Source: Euborellia annulipes
Lineage: Eukaryota; Arthropoda; Insecta; Dermaptera; Anisolabididae
Length of the DNA: 64,000 nt
Assembly (NCBI GenBank): GCA_023213315.1
Contig: JAKCPI010016390.1
Location: forward strand, 152,111 to 216,110
Direction of reading: 5' to 3'
Numbering within the stretch: position 1 is the first letter of the stretch; each line of letters begins with the position of its first letter. Made by a program: the position numbers and the translations under genes. Below are positions 1-11,003 of this stretch, in pieces. The notes beneath the pieces are model-generated. The model was not told the DNA's origin, did not search any database, and worked only from the letters and a program-made list of their open reading frames with translations.

Positions 1-430
1 CAGTGTCCATTTGATTTCCGTCTCCAACTCAGCATTGTAATCACCATCTAGCATCACATATTCGGAATCCCTCTGTGCAATCACGTTCAAGCTATTCCCA
101 AGCCGCTCTAACTCTTCTTCCAAGTCGCAATTAGGTGGGAAGTAAATTGCTCCCAAAATGAATTCAAATGATGTTAGTTTGATCCTCGCTGTTCTTCTCC
201 ATGATGCAAACCTGGTAATCCCTGAGCAAGAAGTGTAATTCCTCCACCTGCTCTACCTCTAGATTTCACTCTTACACCGTTAGAAGAATACGAATTAAAT
301 GTTCTTTCAATAATTATTTTCATTTTAGGATCTTGAGTAAGCCATGTTTCAAACAGACATATCACTTCGAAATTGTCTAAGTCGTCTCCATTATTGTCGA
401 GATAGGATTGTTCGAAATTACCGAAACCTT
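1..430 (-). pseudogene. Non-LTR retrotransposon endonuclease fragment
   Basis: On the minus strand, two partly frame-shifted blocks read like an APE-type endonuclease of a LINE. Positions 365 to about 230 give CLFETWLTQDPKMK followed by KSRGRAGGGITLLAQ, the usual 'ETWL ... GGG' block. Positions 160-1 give ILGAIYFPPNCDLEEEL and then YVMLDGDYNAE, which matches the 'YxPP ... GDFN' block. The family's role is nicking target DNA for target-primed reverse transcription. The two blocks are not in one frame, no start is visible, and the copy runs off the left edge, so it is a relic or a truncated end. The clade is not resolved; jockey or CR1-type is plausible. Confidence 0.72.
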
Positions 431-762
431 AGCAATTCCAAAGTAGCAATTTTAGAGATTCTATTTTAACTTCCTTGTTTCCCTTTTCTCGTTCTTCTTC
501 TTAGTCGTTTTTTTTTTTTATCTCTTGCAGGGTATCTTCTATTTGATTTAATCCCAACCTTATTTTATATACACTTGCGTGCAGTTAAATCGACTCAACC
601 CATAAGCGTGCAAACAAAGTCTTATATTTTTGAAATGGCTAAGCCGATATTTATAAAATGTATATTGTATTTTATATGTATTGTTGTAAAGAATAATTCT
701 TTCTTTCAAAAACGCTCTCTCTCCAGCCGCTCTCAATTCTTGAATTTTATTTAAACTTCTTC

Positions 763-970
763 TTATCGCCGTGCTTCTTTTTCCTCTTCCCTTTCTTGTT
801 TTAAGCTATTAATTTGGTTCAATAAGAGATCTTGCTTCTCACTAATACTACGAAACATCAGTTCAATATTCGTAGAATTTTCTTCATCACATAAAATGAA
901 CTGAAGGACTGCCTGTCCCAGCTCGGGCAGCTCGTGGTCGCCATCCACGTACCCACAATATGTGGGCCCC
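763..970 (-). repeat. Element A copy, minus strand
   Basis: The reverse complement of 898-970 carries the element A head (TGCTCAGGGGCCCACAT-like, then GTACGTGGATGGCGACCACG). It is the same unit as at 6.88, 10.41, 12.35, 24.12, 27.36, 36.8 and 38.77 kb. The head includes a small hairpin, CCCACA facing TGTGGG. The class is unknown to me. Confidence 0.7.
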
Positions 971-1555
971 TGAGCGATATTATATGTATATAGTTAATCG
1001 GTTTATATGATTATTTTTATCATTAGTTTATTTTTTCTCTTTTTCTAGCTCATATGCTATATAGAAGTGAAGTATCATTAACGCCCACCTTTCTCCCTGT
1101 TGGTCGACGGACGATTATTGAGTTTTGTTGCCCTTATGTTCTTCGCAGCCCTTGAGGTGTATTTGGCCAACCGCAACCAAAATCTTTCTCGGAATTTCGC
1201 TTTCTTTCGGGAGCACACTTAAAACACATCTATTGTGTAGGAAGAACAGAATGCAACTTTAAATTACCGAAAGTGAGAGAAAATTGTGTGCTCTGCGACC
1301 AATCACTCCAGATTACCCCCCCCCCCCCTCCGAGAAACTTCTCTGGAACAGCCCTTGACTCAAGAACCCTCCTTAACATCTTAACATTTGCATTGCAACA
1401 AGAGATATCCTAAATTGACAATAAACTTGCAAGCCGAAGGCGGACTTTGCGGCTAGTTCAATATATATGCCATTAGTCGTAGTTTATTTAACCAGTTTTT
1501 GCTGGCGGATGAGATGCATCAGCAAAAATATACTCACAAAATTCATATATATATA

Positions 1556-1561
1556 TTTATT
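1556..1561 (-). terminator. Candidate polyadenylation signal of COMMD2
   Basis: TTTATT on the plus strand reads AATAAA on the minus strand, about 85 bases beyond the COMMD2 stop codon. The spacing fits a short 3' UTR. Such hexamers are frequent by chance in AT-rich DNA. Confidence 0.35.
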
Positions 1562-1645
1562 TATGTTTTATGAGTATCAAATAGAGAATGACTATAAAAT
1601 AGTAACTTAACATACATTTAATTTACATTTTTTATAAGAAAGGAT

Positions 1646-4600
1646 TCATTGAAAATTCTTTTGAACCCTTTTAGTATGCTGGCTTCGAGCATCAAGGAGA
1701 GCAGTCTCGAGTGTTTTAGTCACCTGAGCCAGAGTACAAGGATCTATTTGTAGAATACTCAGACTCTGCTGATCATTCTCTTCATTTCCTTGGGCCAAGG
1801 TCAATTGGAGTGTGATGAGAGGTCGAGCTTGTTTCACAAGAGATCTCGAAGCCACCTGCAAAAATAGATTAAAATCCAATAGAGCAAAGAGATGTATGAT
1901 ATATCAGAAAGAAATAGAGGATGGCCTTATTGAAAAATTAAAAAGGTTTTTTTTATGAACATGTCTACTGTTTTCGGTTCGTGTTCTAGCTAGGGGTGTT
2001 CAATTATGGAAAAAAATAATCGATTATTGAGTAAAATTTCCATTTTTCCCTCTCGTGAAAATCATTTGACCTTTTTTTTTTAGTATACGAGTCTCATATA
2101 TATATATATACATTTGTTATTTTTAAACAATATTGTAATTTAAACAATAAATGATTTAAAAATAGAGCCTATATATATATATTGTACGCCCCCCCCCCCC
2201 CCATTTGGTAATTTTTCCCCACTCCTGCCCCCACTGAGAATAAGCTGGCGCCGTCACTACCCAATCGACTAATAGAAAAAAATTCTATTTTTATATTTTT
2301 TCAGAAAATAAAAAAAAAGGTCAAATTAAAAAAAAAAAAAAAAAAAAAAACTATAAATATTATTATTAAAAAAAGTCAACACATTATACATCAAAATTCT
2401 TTTAAACAAAACAAAAAATTATGTAATATATTAAATATAAAGGGACAAAAAATAAAAATTATTCCCTTTTTTTTTTTTATTTAATTATTTATGTCAGATA
2501 AACAATAAAATAATACTAGTGGAATTTTACCAAGTAATGATTTACTATAAATTCCAATAGTCATTAAAAATAATAGAAATAAATAAACATTGGCAATAAT
2601 TACCTCTATTTCAAATCGCCAATCTAAATCTTTGTAATGCTGTCTATTTAATTTTAATTGTGAAAGTACTTGACGAATTTCGGGTTCTTTTTTGATATAT
2701 GATTCATTTAAAATTTGTTGGTATTCTTCGGGAACACCCAAAAGAATTAAAGATTCTTTAAACTCTTGTTCATTCAACTAAAAAAAAAATTTTTTATTAA
2801 TATATATATTTGTATGATTTTGGGAAAAAGAAACTTTGATTTCAATTGTTTGTAATGATTTTGATAGACAATAAGTTAATTTTATTGTATCCATATAGCA
2901 ACACTCAGATTTTTTTTTTTGGTATTAATATATAAGCTCATCAGCCTCTTAGCTTTACTGTTGTAAAACTTCCAGGGGACTGATGTTTTTGATATAAAAT
3001 CCAAAAAAATCTGTTAATTGATATGGAATACTTTCTTTTCTTTTATATAATAAATATAACAATGAAAAGACAGCAAATCCAGTATATTGTTGAAATAATT
3101 ATTAATAAATTTCCAAAATATTACTTACAAAGGGACTGACAAATTGAGTGTTTACATGCTGATTTTCGACACAAAAATAACAAAGTATATAAAAGATGGA
3201 TAACTCTCGGTATTTAGACAATGCCATCTTTACACCCTAAATTTATATAAAACATAATTATTTTATCAACAGTGAATAATATTAGATATTTTTCAAATTG
3301 AGAAAGTGATTGATTGAGTGGTCTTACTTGCCAACCCTACTTTTGAAAACGGCTCAAAAAGGAAATTTAAACAACCAACGGGACCCAACCTGGGAAATTT
3401 TATCTTCTTATATATATATAAATGCTAAGATAAGTTTTCTAGGGTTAAGTCACGTTATTTGTTGAGGTTTATCCGATTCTCCTTATGGAGATATTTTCAA
3501 GAAAGAAGGGAGTTAGGAGGTAATGATGGAGGAGGGTTGTATACGGGATCGCAGGCTTGCTGCTCCCCAGGTCTGTTTAGTGGATGTCTCAGAGGTTTAG
3601 GTTTGTCTCTGAGATTTGGAGGAAGGTGTGTAATCGTGTTTGTGTTTGTTGGAGTCTCCGAGACTTGTCCTTGCTAGTGAGATCATGTTTGTGTTTGGTT
3701 GTGAGCTGACTTCGGGATCTCCATCTGCCTACTCCCCAGGTATTACAACAAATGACTCCACCAAACAGACCACTAACACTCCGACTTGGGGATTAGTAGG
3801 CTGAAGAAGCTGAACTAAACACGATTACAGACAACACACCTTCCGTCAGATCCCAGAGACAAACCCAAACCTCTGAAGCATTCATCAAACAGACTTGGGG
3901 ATAAGCAGGACTGCGGGGGTCTTGCTTCCTGTAAACAACCCTCCCCTACCATCCTTACCTCCTAACTCCGACTATCTTCAAACACCCTCTTGAAAATGAC
4001 TCCAAAATTATATAAATACAATATATATATTTTTAAAACCTACCTTATGTTTGGAAGATTCGATAAATAAATTAGCCAGGCCTTTTATTGCTTTTTGAAA
4101 TATTTCAGGTTGAATATCAAGTTTTTCTAAAAATATCAAATAAAAAATTAGAAAAAATGTTATAAAAAATATATATAATTTATATAGAACGCGCATTTTA
4201 CAATCCAATACTTTAGTATTTCAAATATTTATCAACTCATATGAAATGTTTTTCATTTATCCTCAAAGAATTGAAGGGGTCGACTGCAGAGAGTGTTAAA
4301 ACCGACTTTTGAGCACCATCAATTGAGCAAATGTCTGTGCTAGTTGTGCAATTTGTTTCTCAGCCTGATATTACCATTTGAGTGCTCTACAGTAGCAAAC
4401 AAACTTCCTATTGGTGTTTTGTTTGTTTTCAAAGTTTAAAATTGAAATATCTCAGAACTATATATTTATGTTTAGGAGAATTTTAATTATAGACCACATT
4501 TTTGTATTAAATATTTATTAAAAATATATAAATATTTAATACAAAAATGTGGTCTATAATTAAAAATTCTCCTAATAATAATATTTCAAATCACAAAAGC

Positions 4601-6099
4601 TTTAATAAACAAAAAATATATATTTATGGGTTAATACTATCTGCGCCCGAACCCTTGAATTGTATTTCAAAATTTTTTCACTTAAAAAAAAAATTAACAT
4701 TTAATTAAGATTCAAATGATTCTTGAAATGTCTTTTAATAATTAAACTTTTAAGAAATTTTCGAGGATATTACTGAATCAAGTTTAAAATTTGAGTATTC
4801 GCCCTGCCCGGCCCGTGGGTTTTGAAGGCCATGAAAAAATTAAGGGCGGGTAGCAAGTCTAAATTTCTCTTTAATAAACTGATTCTGGCGGACGGGCAGG
4901 GACCTATTAAAAAAAAATCAACAATTTTAAAATATTTCTTTTTCCGACAACTGAAAAAGTTTATTTTTTATTATAAATTTAAATATGTAAAAAAAAAATT
5001 AAATATTTTTAAATAATTTTTTTTATTTGATGTATTATTTAAAACTTTTTATTAAATAAAAGAAAATTTATCTTTTATTTTATACAATGTATGATTCAGG
5101 GTTATTTTAAATAAAATTATTTTATTTAAAAATTGCTCATTTTTTTTCCAAATTTAATGTAGAAGAATAGAAAAATATGAGATTAAAGATAACTCTTGCC
5201 ATTCAAAAAATATAGCCAAAAATTGAAAGAAACTCTTCAAACAAACAAAAAAAATAAAGATTTTTCCATTTTTAGAAAAACTTTAAAGAGCTTAAATTGA
5301 GGCTTATCAGATCCAAACTGGGCTCGTTTTATAGGAAATTTATTGTAGATTGATGTAAATGTAAATCATACCTAAGACATTGATTATCGTTTAAAAAATA
5401 TAGCCATGAATATGAAAAAAATTAGTAAAAAAAAATTTTGTTTCACACTCTAAAAGTTGCACAAATGAAAATGAACTGAAGCCGCGGCAGTCATCAAAAA
5501 TGAGGTTCTTTTTGCACGAATTGTTTATATGTGTAAACAAACCTCAAAAATAGTTAAAAGGTGTTTGTCATTTTCAAAGTTTAATGCAGATTATAGAATA
5601 ATTCAGATATTGAAGATATCTTTAACCGTTTAGAAGATTTGAGTGAAAAAATACCGTGAAATTTTTGAAAAACATCGAAAAAAATGAGTTTTTCCGCTCT
5701 TAAAAAAAAGTCGTACAACTTTTTTAAGATTTTGGATTTTTCTGGTTGGTTTTAAAGAATTCTGAATCGAATGCAAAAAACCCCATATCTCTAGGTGGTC
5801 TAGAAGTACCTTAATCAAAAAACGTCTTTTCAGCTTTATTATAAAGATATATAGATTAGTAAATATGAAAAGAAATATATCTTACTTGAAGCGATAATTA
5901 ATTTTTGATTGGATCCACAAAGTATTTCAATTGGTAATTTACATATTTCCTGTAAAACTAATTTTTAAATATTAAATAATACATTCTAAGTAAAGGTTAA
6001 AAAAAAAATAAATAAATAAAAATAAAACCTACCTTCAATCGGTTGAGAAATTAAAAATGATAAATGTCCTTTATATTGATCTTTTAAAAAATAAACCAT
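1646..6099 (-). CDS. COMMD2: COMM domain-containing protein 2, complete split gene
   Basis: Coding exons in reading order: 6099-6033, 5957-5886, 4126-4044, (3236-3129), 2777-2604, 1855-1646. All have GT-AG borders and phases that join. Without the bracketed exon the protein is 201 residues, close to the roughly 199 of vertebrate COMMD2; with it, 237. The start ATG at 6099-6097 begins MVYFLKDQYKGHL, aligning with the family N terminus; an in-frame upstream ATG at 6180 aligns less well. Exons 1-3 form the helical N-terminal domain (IFQKAIKGLANLFIESSK). The COMM domain starts around the conserved Trp in DLDWRFEIE (residue 127 in the short form), continues VASRSLVKQARPLITL, and ends in the helix ETALLDARSQHTKRVQKNFQ with stop TGA at 1648-1646. 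COMMD proteins work in the Commander (CCC) complex in endosomal cargo recycling. Paralogue assignment rests on remembered family sequence. Confidence 0.87.
3129..3236 (-). other. COMMD2: Candidate extra in-phase exon of COMMD2
   Basis: The 108-base segment has a TTAG acceptor, a GTAAGT donor, phase 0 at both ends and an open frame of 36 codons (GVKMALSKYRELSIFYILCY, then a further 16 residues). It would insert between ESSKHK and LNEQEF, a junction that is continuous in the vertebrate proteins I remember. It may be a lineage-specific or alternatively spliced exon, or a chance open block. The phase-0 to phase-0 joining of its neighbours means the gene works with or without it. Confidence 0.5.
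3467..3995. repeat. Foldback repeat in COMMD2 intron
   Basis: Two arms of roughly 240-260 bases (about 3467-3735 and 3750-3995) are imperfect reverse complements. For example GGAGTTAGGAGGTAA near 3507 faces TTACCTCCTAACTCC near 3956, and GTAATCGTGTTTGTGTTT near 3628 faces AAACACGATTAC near 3817. GC is clearly above the flanking sequence. It lies in the intron between 4044 and 3236. No target-site duplication was identified. Confidence 0.7.
4474..4575. repeat. Short AT-rich palindromic element
   Basis: GGAGAATTTTAATTATAGAC at 4477 faces its reverse complement ending at about 4575, with arms near 48 bases. A single arm of the same family is at about 42,080-42,133 (TTTTTAATTATAGACCACAT). It sits inside a COMMD2 intron. 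Confidence 0.7.
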
Positions 6100-6368
6100 T
6101 TTTTTATATAATTCATATACTTTTGAGTAATTATAATCGTTGTGATTAGAAATATTCAACAGCAAACTGACAGCAAACAAGATCTGAGATGAGCCAACAC
6201 GAAGTTAGGCCAATTCAGCCAAGCTCTGGTCATGGGACAAGAAAGCGGCATTTTTAAATATCTCAATGGAAAAAATGATTTTACAATTACAGAGAAAACA
6301 TTTAGGTAAATCTGATCTGAAAAAAAAAAAAATAGATGATTTATATGAATTTTAATCTAAAAAGAAAA

Positions 6369-6860
6369 ACATTTATATTCTGTTACCATGGCAACCATTT
6401 CTCCTATCTTTCCTATGAAGAACAAGAGTAAAGTGTGCTTCAAAAGATTTCAAGGGCAAAATGAGAATATACATTTTAAAGAGCATGTAAAAAATAATTG
6501 ATTTATGAATTTTAAACAAAATCATTGGAGCGAATTTTGAGAAAATTGAAAAAAAAAAAACTGAAAAAGTACATCAGTAAAGTACTAGTACTTTTTGGCC
6601 GATTTTGTTTAAAAGCTTATTTCGAGTGTCGGGGAGGGTCCTAACTTAAATATAAAATTTCAATCCGATAGCTCAATTCCTTCATGCTTGATATCGTTAC
6701 ACACAGACAGACAGACAGATCAATTTGCGGGAATCACTTTTTTGGACTCAGGGGACCTCAAAACATGTATATCCAACAAAATCTCAACATCGAACTTTTG
6801 ACATGATCGCAATACTTTCTCTCGATATATTTCATATATAGGGTAAAAGAAAGTAAAAAG
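6369..6860 (+). repeat. Element B copy, partial
   Basis: Shares with other copies the block TGTTACCATGGCAACCATTT, the AGTACTAGTACTTT core, the ATTTAAGTT-type block and the GAAAGTAAAA end at 6851-6860. The hairpin end is missing. Confidence 0.75.
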
Positions 6861-6875
6861 GTGTAGAGATATATG

Positions 6876-7040
6876 CTCAGGGGCCCACATTTTGTGGGTA
6901 CGTGGATGGCGACCACGAGCTGCCCTAGCTGGGACTGGCAGTATTTCTGTTCTTTGCATGTCAGTCTCTTCCCTTCAAAATTTTCAAAAGGAGTCAGGCA
7001 GTTCGACGGGCCGGCCTATTCTATTCCTTTCTGGTCGTAA
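6876..7040 (+). repeat. Element A copy
   Basis: Begins TGCTCAGGGGCCCACATT and continues with GTGGGTACGTGGATGGCGAC. It follows directly on the end of the 6369-6860 element B copy. Confidence 0.72.
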
Positions 7041-7404
7041 AAACCCATGAACCTATCCGAGGGATAGCTAGTTAATTAGAAGAGAAGCAACCGACCCTTA
7101 ATGACCACATATATTATATCGCCTGCTGAGAATCATAGTGGCGAAAGTCCGAAATTCAACAATTAGAGAAAAGGCGTTCGAAAGTTTTATATACTATATA
7201 TTTAAATAGCTGGGCAACAAATGAATAGGGTAGCAAAGAATGGAATATATTTTGGCACTCAAAAGAGAAGACGTTTTAACAACGTTTGGTAGGCTTAACT
7301 AAAAAATTGAATTTTCGGACTCTTCGCCAATATGATACTCAGCATGCGATATATAATTTATTATTTCTATATTGAATATACTTTTTAGATTAAAATTTTT
7401 TTTT

Positions 7405-7475
7405 GCCCATAACCCGTGGCTCAGAGCTTCTCGTGCCTGACTGAGTTCCAGGGTTCACTTCCCGTCCCAAGCGAG
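7405..7475 (+). repeat. tRNA-like SINE head
   Basis: A-box-like TGGCTCAGAGC and B-box GGGTTCACTTCC lie at tRNA spacing, as in a pol III SINE promoter. A tRNA gene is not supported because the arms do not pair well by eye. Confidence 0.5.
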
Positions 7476-7646
7476 AAAAATTTATTTCATTTAAATTGGC
7501 TACCAATCATATGAAATAAATAAGGATGGGGTGTCTAAATGGCCTTAGATACCGAAAAAAGACTTTAAAAAAATTAAAAAAAAAAAAAAATATTTTTTTC
7601 TCTTTCTCATGGATGGAGACCACAAGTAACCCGATCTAAGGTTGGC

Positions 7647-7877
7647 TTATCGGATAAGTTGGGGCTTAGTAATTCGAGGTACTCGAGTTCGAACCCGGCT
7701 TGTCCCAAAAATTCAACCAAGTCGAGCGTTTCTAGTGGAGCAATGGGAATATAATCCCCTCCAGTTCCAGGCACCTAGGGCCTGAGGGATGGGCATGACC
7801 CATTCCAAGATTGCTCCTCTCCCCGGGGAGACCAATAAGGTCGCAGTGCAGACGAGCCCCACAACATCAAATCAATC
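7647..7877 (+). mobile_element. tRNA-derived SINE with 9-bp target duplication
   Basis: The 231-base insert is flanked by AAGGTTGGC at 7638-7646 and again at 7878-7886. It begins with a tRNA-like head containing the B box GAGTTCGAACCC (7685-7696) and ends in an ATCA-type tail. The host sequence is an element-A-like repeat: the flanks rejoin to the 'gaccacaag ... ctaagg ttggcattt' block also seen near 10,628-10,660. Insertion by target-primed reverse transcription would explain the direct repeat. Confidence 0.78.
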
Positions 7878-8578
7878 AAGGTTGGCATTTATTCCGATCC
7901 CTTAATGCCAGTCTTCGCCCTTGTTTTTCTTAGTCAGCCGCCGCATCTTATCTTTCTATTAATTGGGTCTAAAAAGACCTAAGATGTTAAATTTGGGGCT
8001 AAAATATCAATTATACAAGTGAAATTAGGCTTCCAACTCGGTGTATGTACCCGGTAACTGTGATACCAAATGTTTTATTTCAAATTACCCTGGAATTTTG
8101 TTGTTAGTTGGCAATGCCACCACAAGAGTTCGTCTTTGTGTTCTTTTGGCATTTAAAATAGAAATCGATATCAACTCTCAACTAAATACCTTTAATTTAA
8201 ATCACTTTTAAATATTTAATGAATCCATTTAAAGTGTAATTAAAAGAAACAAAACCTTAGGTTTATTAAGGAGTTTATTTTATTAAAAAATAATATTTTT
8301 TTTTATTATTGCGGCGGAAAGATATTGAATTGATGATGTGACATTTCCAGTTTCCACTTTGCCAGTTGCCAGTTTGATAGATTTTCTGAATTTGGATGTC
8401 AAGCACGTCTATACCGATGGAAGATTGAAATCTGCCCGGTGAATGTCGATCTGTTTTGTTAGGAGGAGCCAGGCATACGAACGAAAGCCGAAACCCTCCC
8501 CCGGGTCTTCGACTATGCGCAGCCTTGATTGTAACTGGAAAGTAAGAGGAACGCACCCCCCTAGGCCCCCTGGGCATA

Positions 8579-8815
8579 AGGTCGAGGGGCAAAGTCCCCC
8601 GGGGCCCCACAGACCAATGATTTACCGTCTGCTAATATTCATTTACGTCTAAAGAAAAGTTGCACGGCGCTTACGTCCTTACGCCTTACGCCCAACTTAT
8701 GTGATACTTGCCCAGATAAATTACCAGCGATCCCTGCGGCGTTTAAACGTGAAGCTTTAAAGCATTTCGATAAAGGAATAAACGGAGGAGCTCATTGTGT
8801 ACAGGATAACATATG
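8579..8815 (+). other. Unidentified open frame without ATG
   Basis: A frame open from about 8579 to a TGA near 8813 reads, near its end, LCDTCPDKLPAIPAAFKREA and then LKHFDKGINGG. GC is higher than in the flanks. No ATG starts it and no family is recognised. It may be a transposon remnant or chance. Confidence 0.2.
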
Positions 8816-9430
8816 AGTCAAGTGCAAGATAAATTCAGAACCAGTAAAAAATAGGGAATAAATTTTTGTTTGTTAACTCAACATTTATTTACTCTTATTA
8901 ATCGTGTCTATCAAGAGTCGCGTGAGATTAGATTCCAATGGCCTATGGCATATGCAGAGATAAATCGTCCCCAGAGACTAAATTATCAAATCCTTAATAA
9001 AAGAGAGGATATTTTTGGAGCCTATACTTTATTAAAATTCAAATACCAACTTTTCATATTAGAATTCTTGTCTTTATATAAATTTATATAGTGTTAATTT
9101 CAATCCTTTCAATTTGTCCAAAGCAATTATGAGATCTGCTCTGTCCAAACAAACAAAATTCCAAGAATGTGAAATGGTCGCAATTAAAATTTACACAAAC
9201 TAACAAAACTGGTGTGACTGGTCGCACAGCACACATCTTTCGATTACCTTCGATGATTGAAAGTTGTGTTCTGTACTTGCCACACCAGATTTTTTTGTAT
9301 CGACATATATTTTGTTTCCGCTAGTACGGTACATTTGAATTCAAGATGTAAAATTTATAAACATGCGAAAATATTTATATTTTGTTACCATCACAACTAT
9401 TTCTCCTATCTTTCCTATGAAGTACAAGAG

Positions 9431-9617
9431 CATGGGAGTAACTAGAGAATTTGGCTGGGGGGGGGGGGCAATTGGACCAGCTATTTCCGGGGGGCCTGGA
9501 AAGCCCCATATTTTCTCAATATTTCTTGGGTCAGGGAGCTTTCTGAGAAGGGGGGGGGGGGCACGAGCCCTCTGGGGGGACCGGGCCCCCCTCGACACTC
9601 CCCTAGTTACGCTCATA
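9431..9617. mobile_element. hAT-like miniature element
   Basis: Terminal inverted repeats CATGGGAGTAACTAG and CTAGTTACGCTCATA. The 8-bp duplication TACAAGAG lies at 9423-9430, with its partner reconstructed across the mariner-like insert (TA at 9618, CAAGAG at 9829). The interior holds G-rich runs. A 68-bp relative is at 63,450. Confidence 0.78.
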
Positions 9618-9619
9618 TA

Positions 9620-9826
9620 CAGTGAGGGACAATATTAAGTCCCACCTAAGCGTTTTCTACTTGAGATTATTTCATTGTTTTAATAAAAGAAAATGAAAAT
9701 CTTTATTGGAAATTTTCTAGGTTTGAACCATGAAAGTTTCCATTAAAATATATATATTTTTTTAAAACCAATGAAATAATCACACGAAGAAAACGCATGG
9801 GTGGGACTTAATATTGTCCCTCACTG
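9620..9826. mobile_element. Tc1/mariner-like miniature element
   Basis: CAGTGAGGGACAATATTAAG faces CTTAATATTGTCCCTCACTG at the other end, with TA on both sides (9618-9619 and 9827-9828). No coding capacity (207 bp). The same family is at 63,529-63,738, with a partial copy at about 32,465-32,563. Confidence 0.88.
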
Positions 9827-10093
9827 TACAAGAGTAAAGTGGTCTTCATAAGATTTCAAGGCCAAAATGAGAATCTTAAAGAGCATTTAAAAAATAATTG
9901 ATTTATGAATTTTAATCGAATTTTGAGAAAATCGGAAAAAACTGAAAAAGTACACCAGTAAAGTACTAGTACTCTTTGGCCGATTTTGTTCAAAAGCTTT
10001 GTGACAGGTCCCAGAGGGGTATCTAAATTAAATATAAAATTTTAACCTCCTAGCTATTTTCGTTCTTGTGATATCTTGTTCAAAGACAGACAT

Positions 10094-10099
<6 letters not shown>

Positions 10100-10148
<49 letters not shown>
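10100..10148. repeat. (GA)n microsatellite
   Basis: Nearly pure AG dinucleotide tract inside an element B copy. Confidence 0.9.
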
Positions 10149-10407
10149 CACGTAGATCAGGGGACTTCAAAACGTGCATCAAAATCTCGACACTACATAT
10201 TATCAAATATAGGTAGGGGAAAGTAAAAAAAAAATGGAACGGACAAAAAGGTAAACATTAGCGAATTATATATAAAGATTTATTTAGAAAAATTGAACAT
10301 ATAAAACTTCATTTCAAAATTTCTACTGGTAGAGATATTCAGGCAGACAAATGTTCATTAGCAAGTTTATATATAGGGCCTATATATATATATTTTATAT
10401 TAATATA

Positions 10408-10765
10408 TATTGCTCAGGGGCCCACATCTTGTGGGTACGTGGATGGCGACCACGAGCTGCCCGAGCTGGGACAGGCAGTCCTTCAGTTCTTTGTATGTCT
10501 GTCGCTTCCTTCCTCTTTTCAACAGGCGTCAGACCGTGCGACGGGCCGTCCTGTCCTATTTCTTCCTGTCCCAAAAACGCATGATAGGGTTGGAGGGAAA
10601 AAAGTGAGGTCCGCCGACCCCGTTGATGGCGACCACAAGTTACCCGAGCTAAGGCTGGCATTTCTTCCTTTCCTTTATGTCAGCCTTTTTTCCCTTTTCC
10701 ATGTCAAGCGTCAGGCCGTGAGACAGGTCGGCATGCTTTTCTCTCGGTCTCATATTTCTTTATAA
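10408..10765 (+). repeat. Element A copy with internal partial duplication
   Basis: Begins TGCTCAGGGGCCCACATC. The block GATGGCGACCAC occurs twice, at 10,443 and 10,626, each followed by 'cccgagct' and a pyrimidine-rich stretch, so the element contains a diverged internal repeat. Confidence 0.78.
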
Positions 10766-10965
10766 ATTAATTTTGCCGATCCCACTTAGGGAAAAGTTAA
10801 AAAAAAAAAAAAAAAAAATTATTATTTTCAACCCATTCCGTCATCACATTCTAAACAAACCAACTTTAAATTTTCTTTTTTACTTTTAAAAAATTTGGTG
10901 GGGTATTATTTTTTGCTTATTATAACACATCTTTTGCTAATTGTCCGTTTGCTTAACAATCAATT

Positions 10966-11003
10966 GAGACGTTTCGGGTGGATTTTATTGTCCATCTTCA
11001 GTC
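10966..11003 (-). ncRNA. Hammerhead-like ribozyme core, candidate
   Basis: On the minus strand CTGAAGA (11,001-10,995) is followed by a short stem-loop (UGGA...UCCA) and CGAAACGTCTC. It matches the CTGANGA / stem II / GAAA hammerhead core. A degraded partner in the opposite orientation is at 11,131-11,160. Confidence 0.5.

Larger units (their letters stand above)
370..1645. other. Gene-free, repeat-bearing stretch
   Basis: No exon recognised. It holds a minus-strand copy of element A (about 763-970), a degraded element-B hairpin end near 1235-1310 next to a poly-C run (1317-1328), and AT-rich sequence. The last part (1556-1645) is probably the 3' UTR of the COMMD2 gene. Confidence 0.5.
6100..9180. 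other. Gene-free region upstream of COMMD2
   Basis: It contains a partial element B (6369-6860), an element A copy (6876-7040), two tRNA-like SINE heads (7405-7475 and 7647-7877) and a GC-richer block at 8430-8815. No spliced gene recognised. The COMMD2 promoter should lie just above 6100, but I see no clear core promoter motif. Confidence 0.45.
9190..10230 (+). repeat. Element B copy with two nested insertions
   Basis: Starts with the hairpin block (9205-9295: CTGGTGTGACTGGTCGCACA, then the facing CACCAGATTTTTT) and ends GGGGAAAGTAAAA near 10,230. Within TACAAGAG it is split by a hAT-like insert (9431-9617), whose right target duplication is itself split by a mariner-like insert (9620-9826). 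An AG microsatellite lies at about 10,100-10,148. Confidence 0.82.

Noticed and set aside
9341..9638. Overlapping 91-codon open frames on both strands
   Set aside because: They cross a hAT-like insert with poly-G/poly-C runs and element B sequence; the frames are by-products of the repeats.
10395..10765. Four overlapping frames of 65-108 codons over element A
   Set aside because: Similar frames recur at every element A copy in differing phases and with stops, so they are repeat sequence, not genes.
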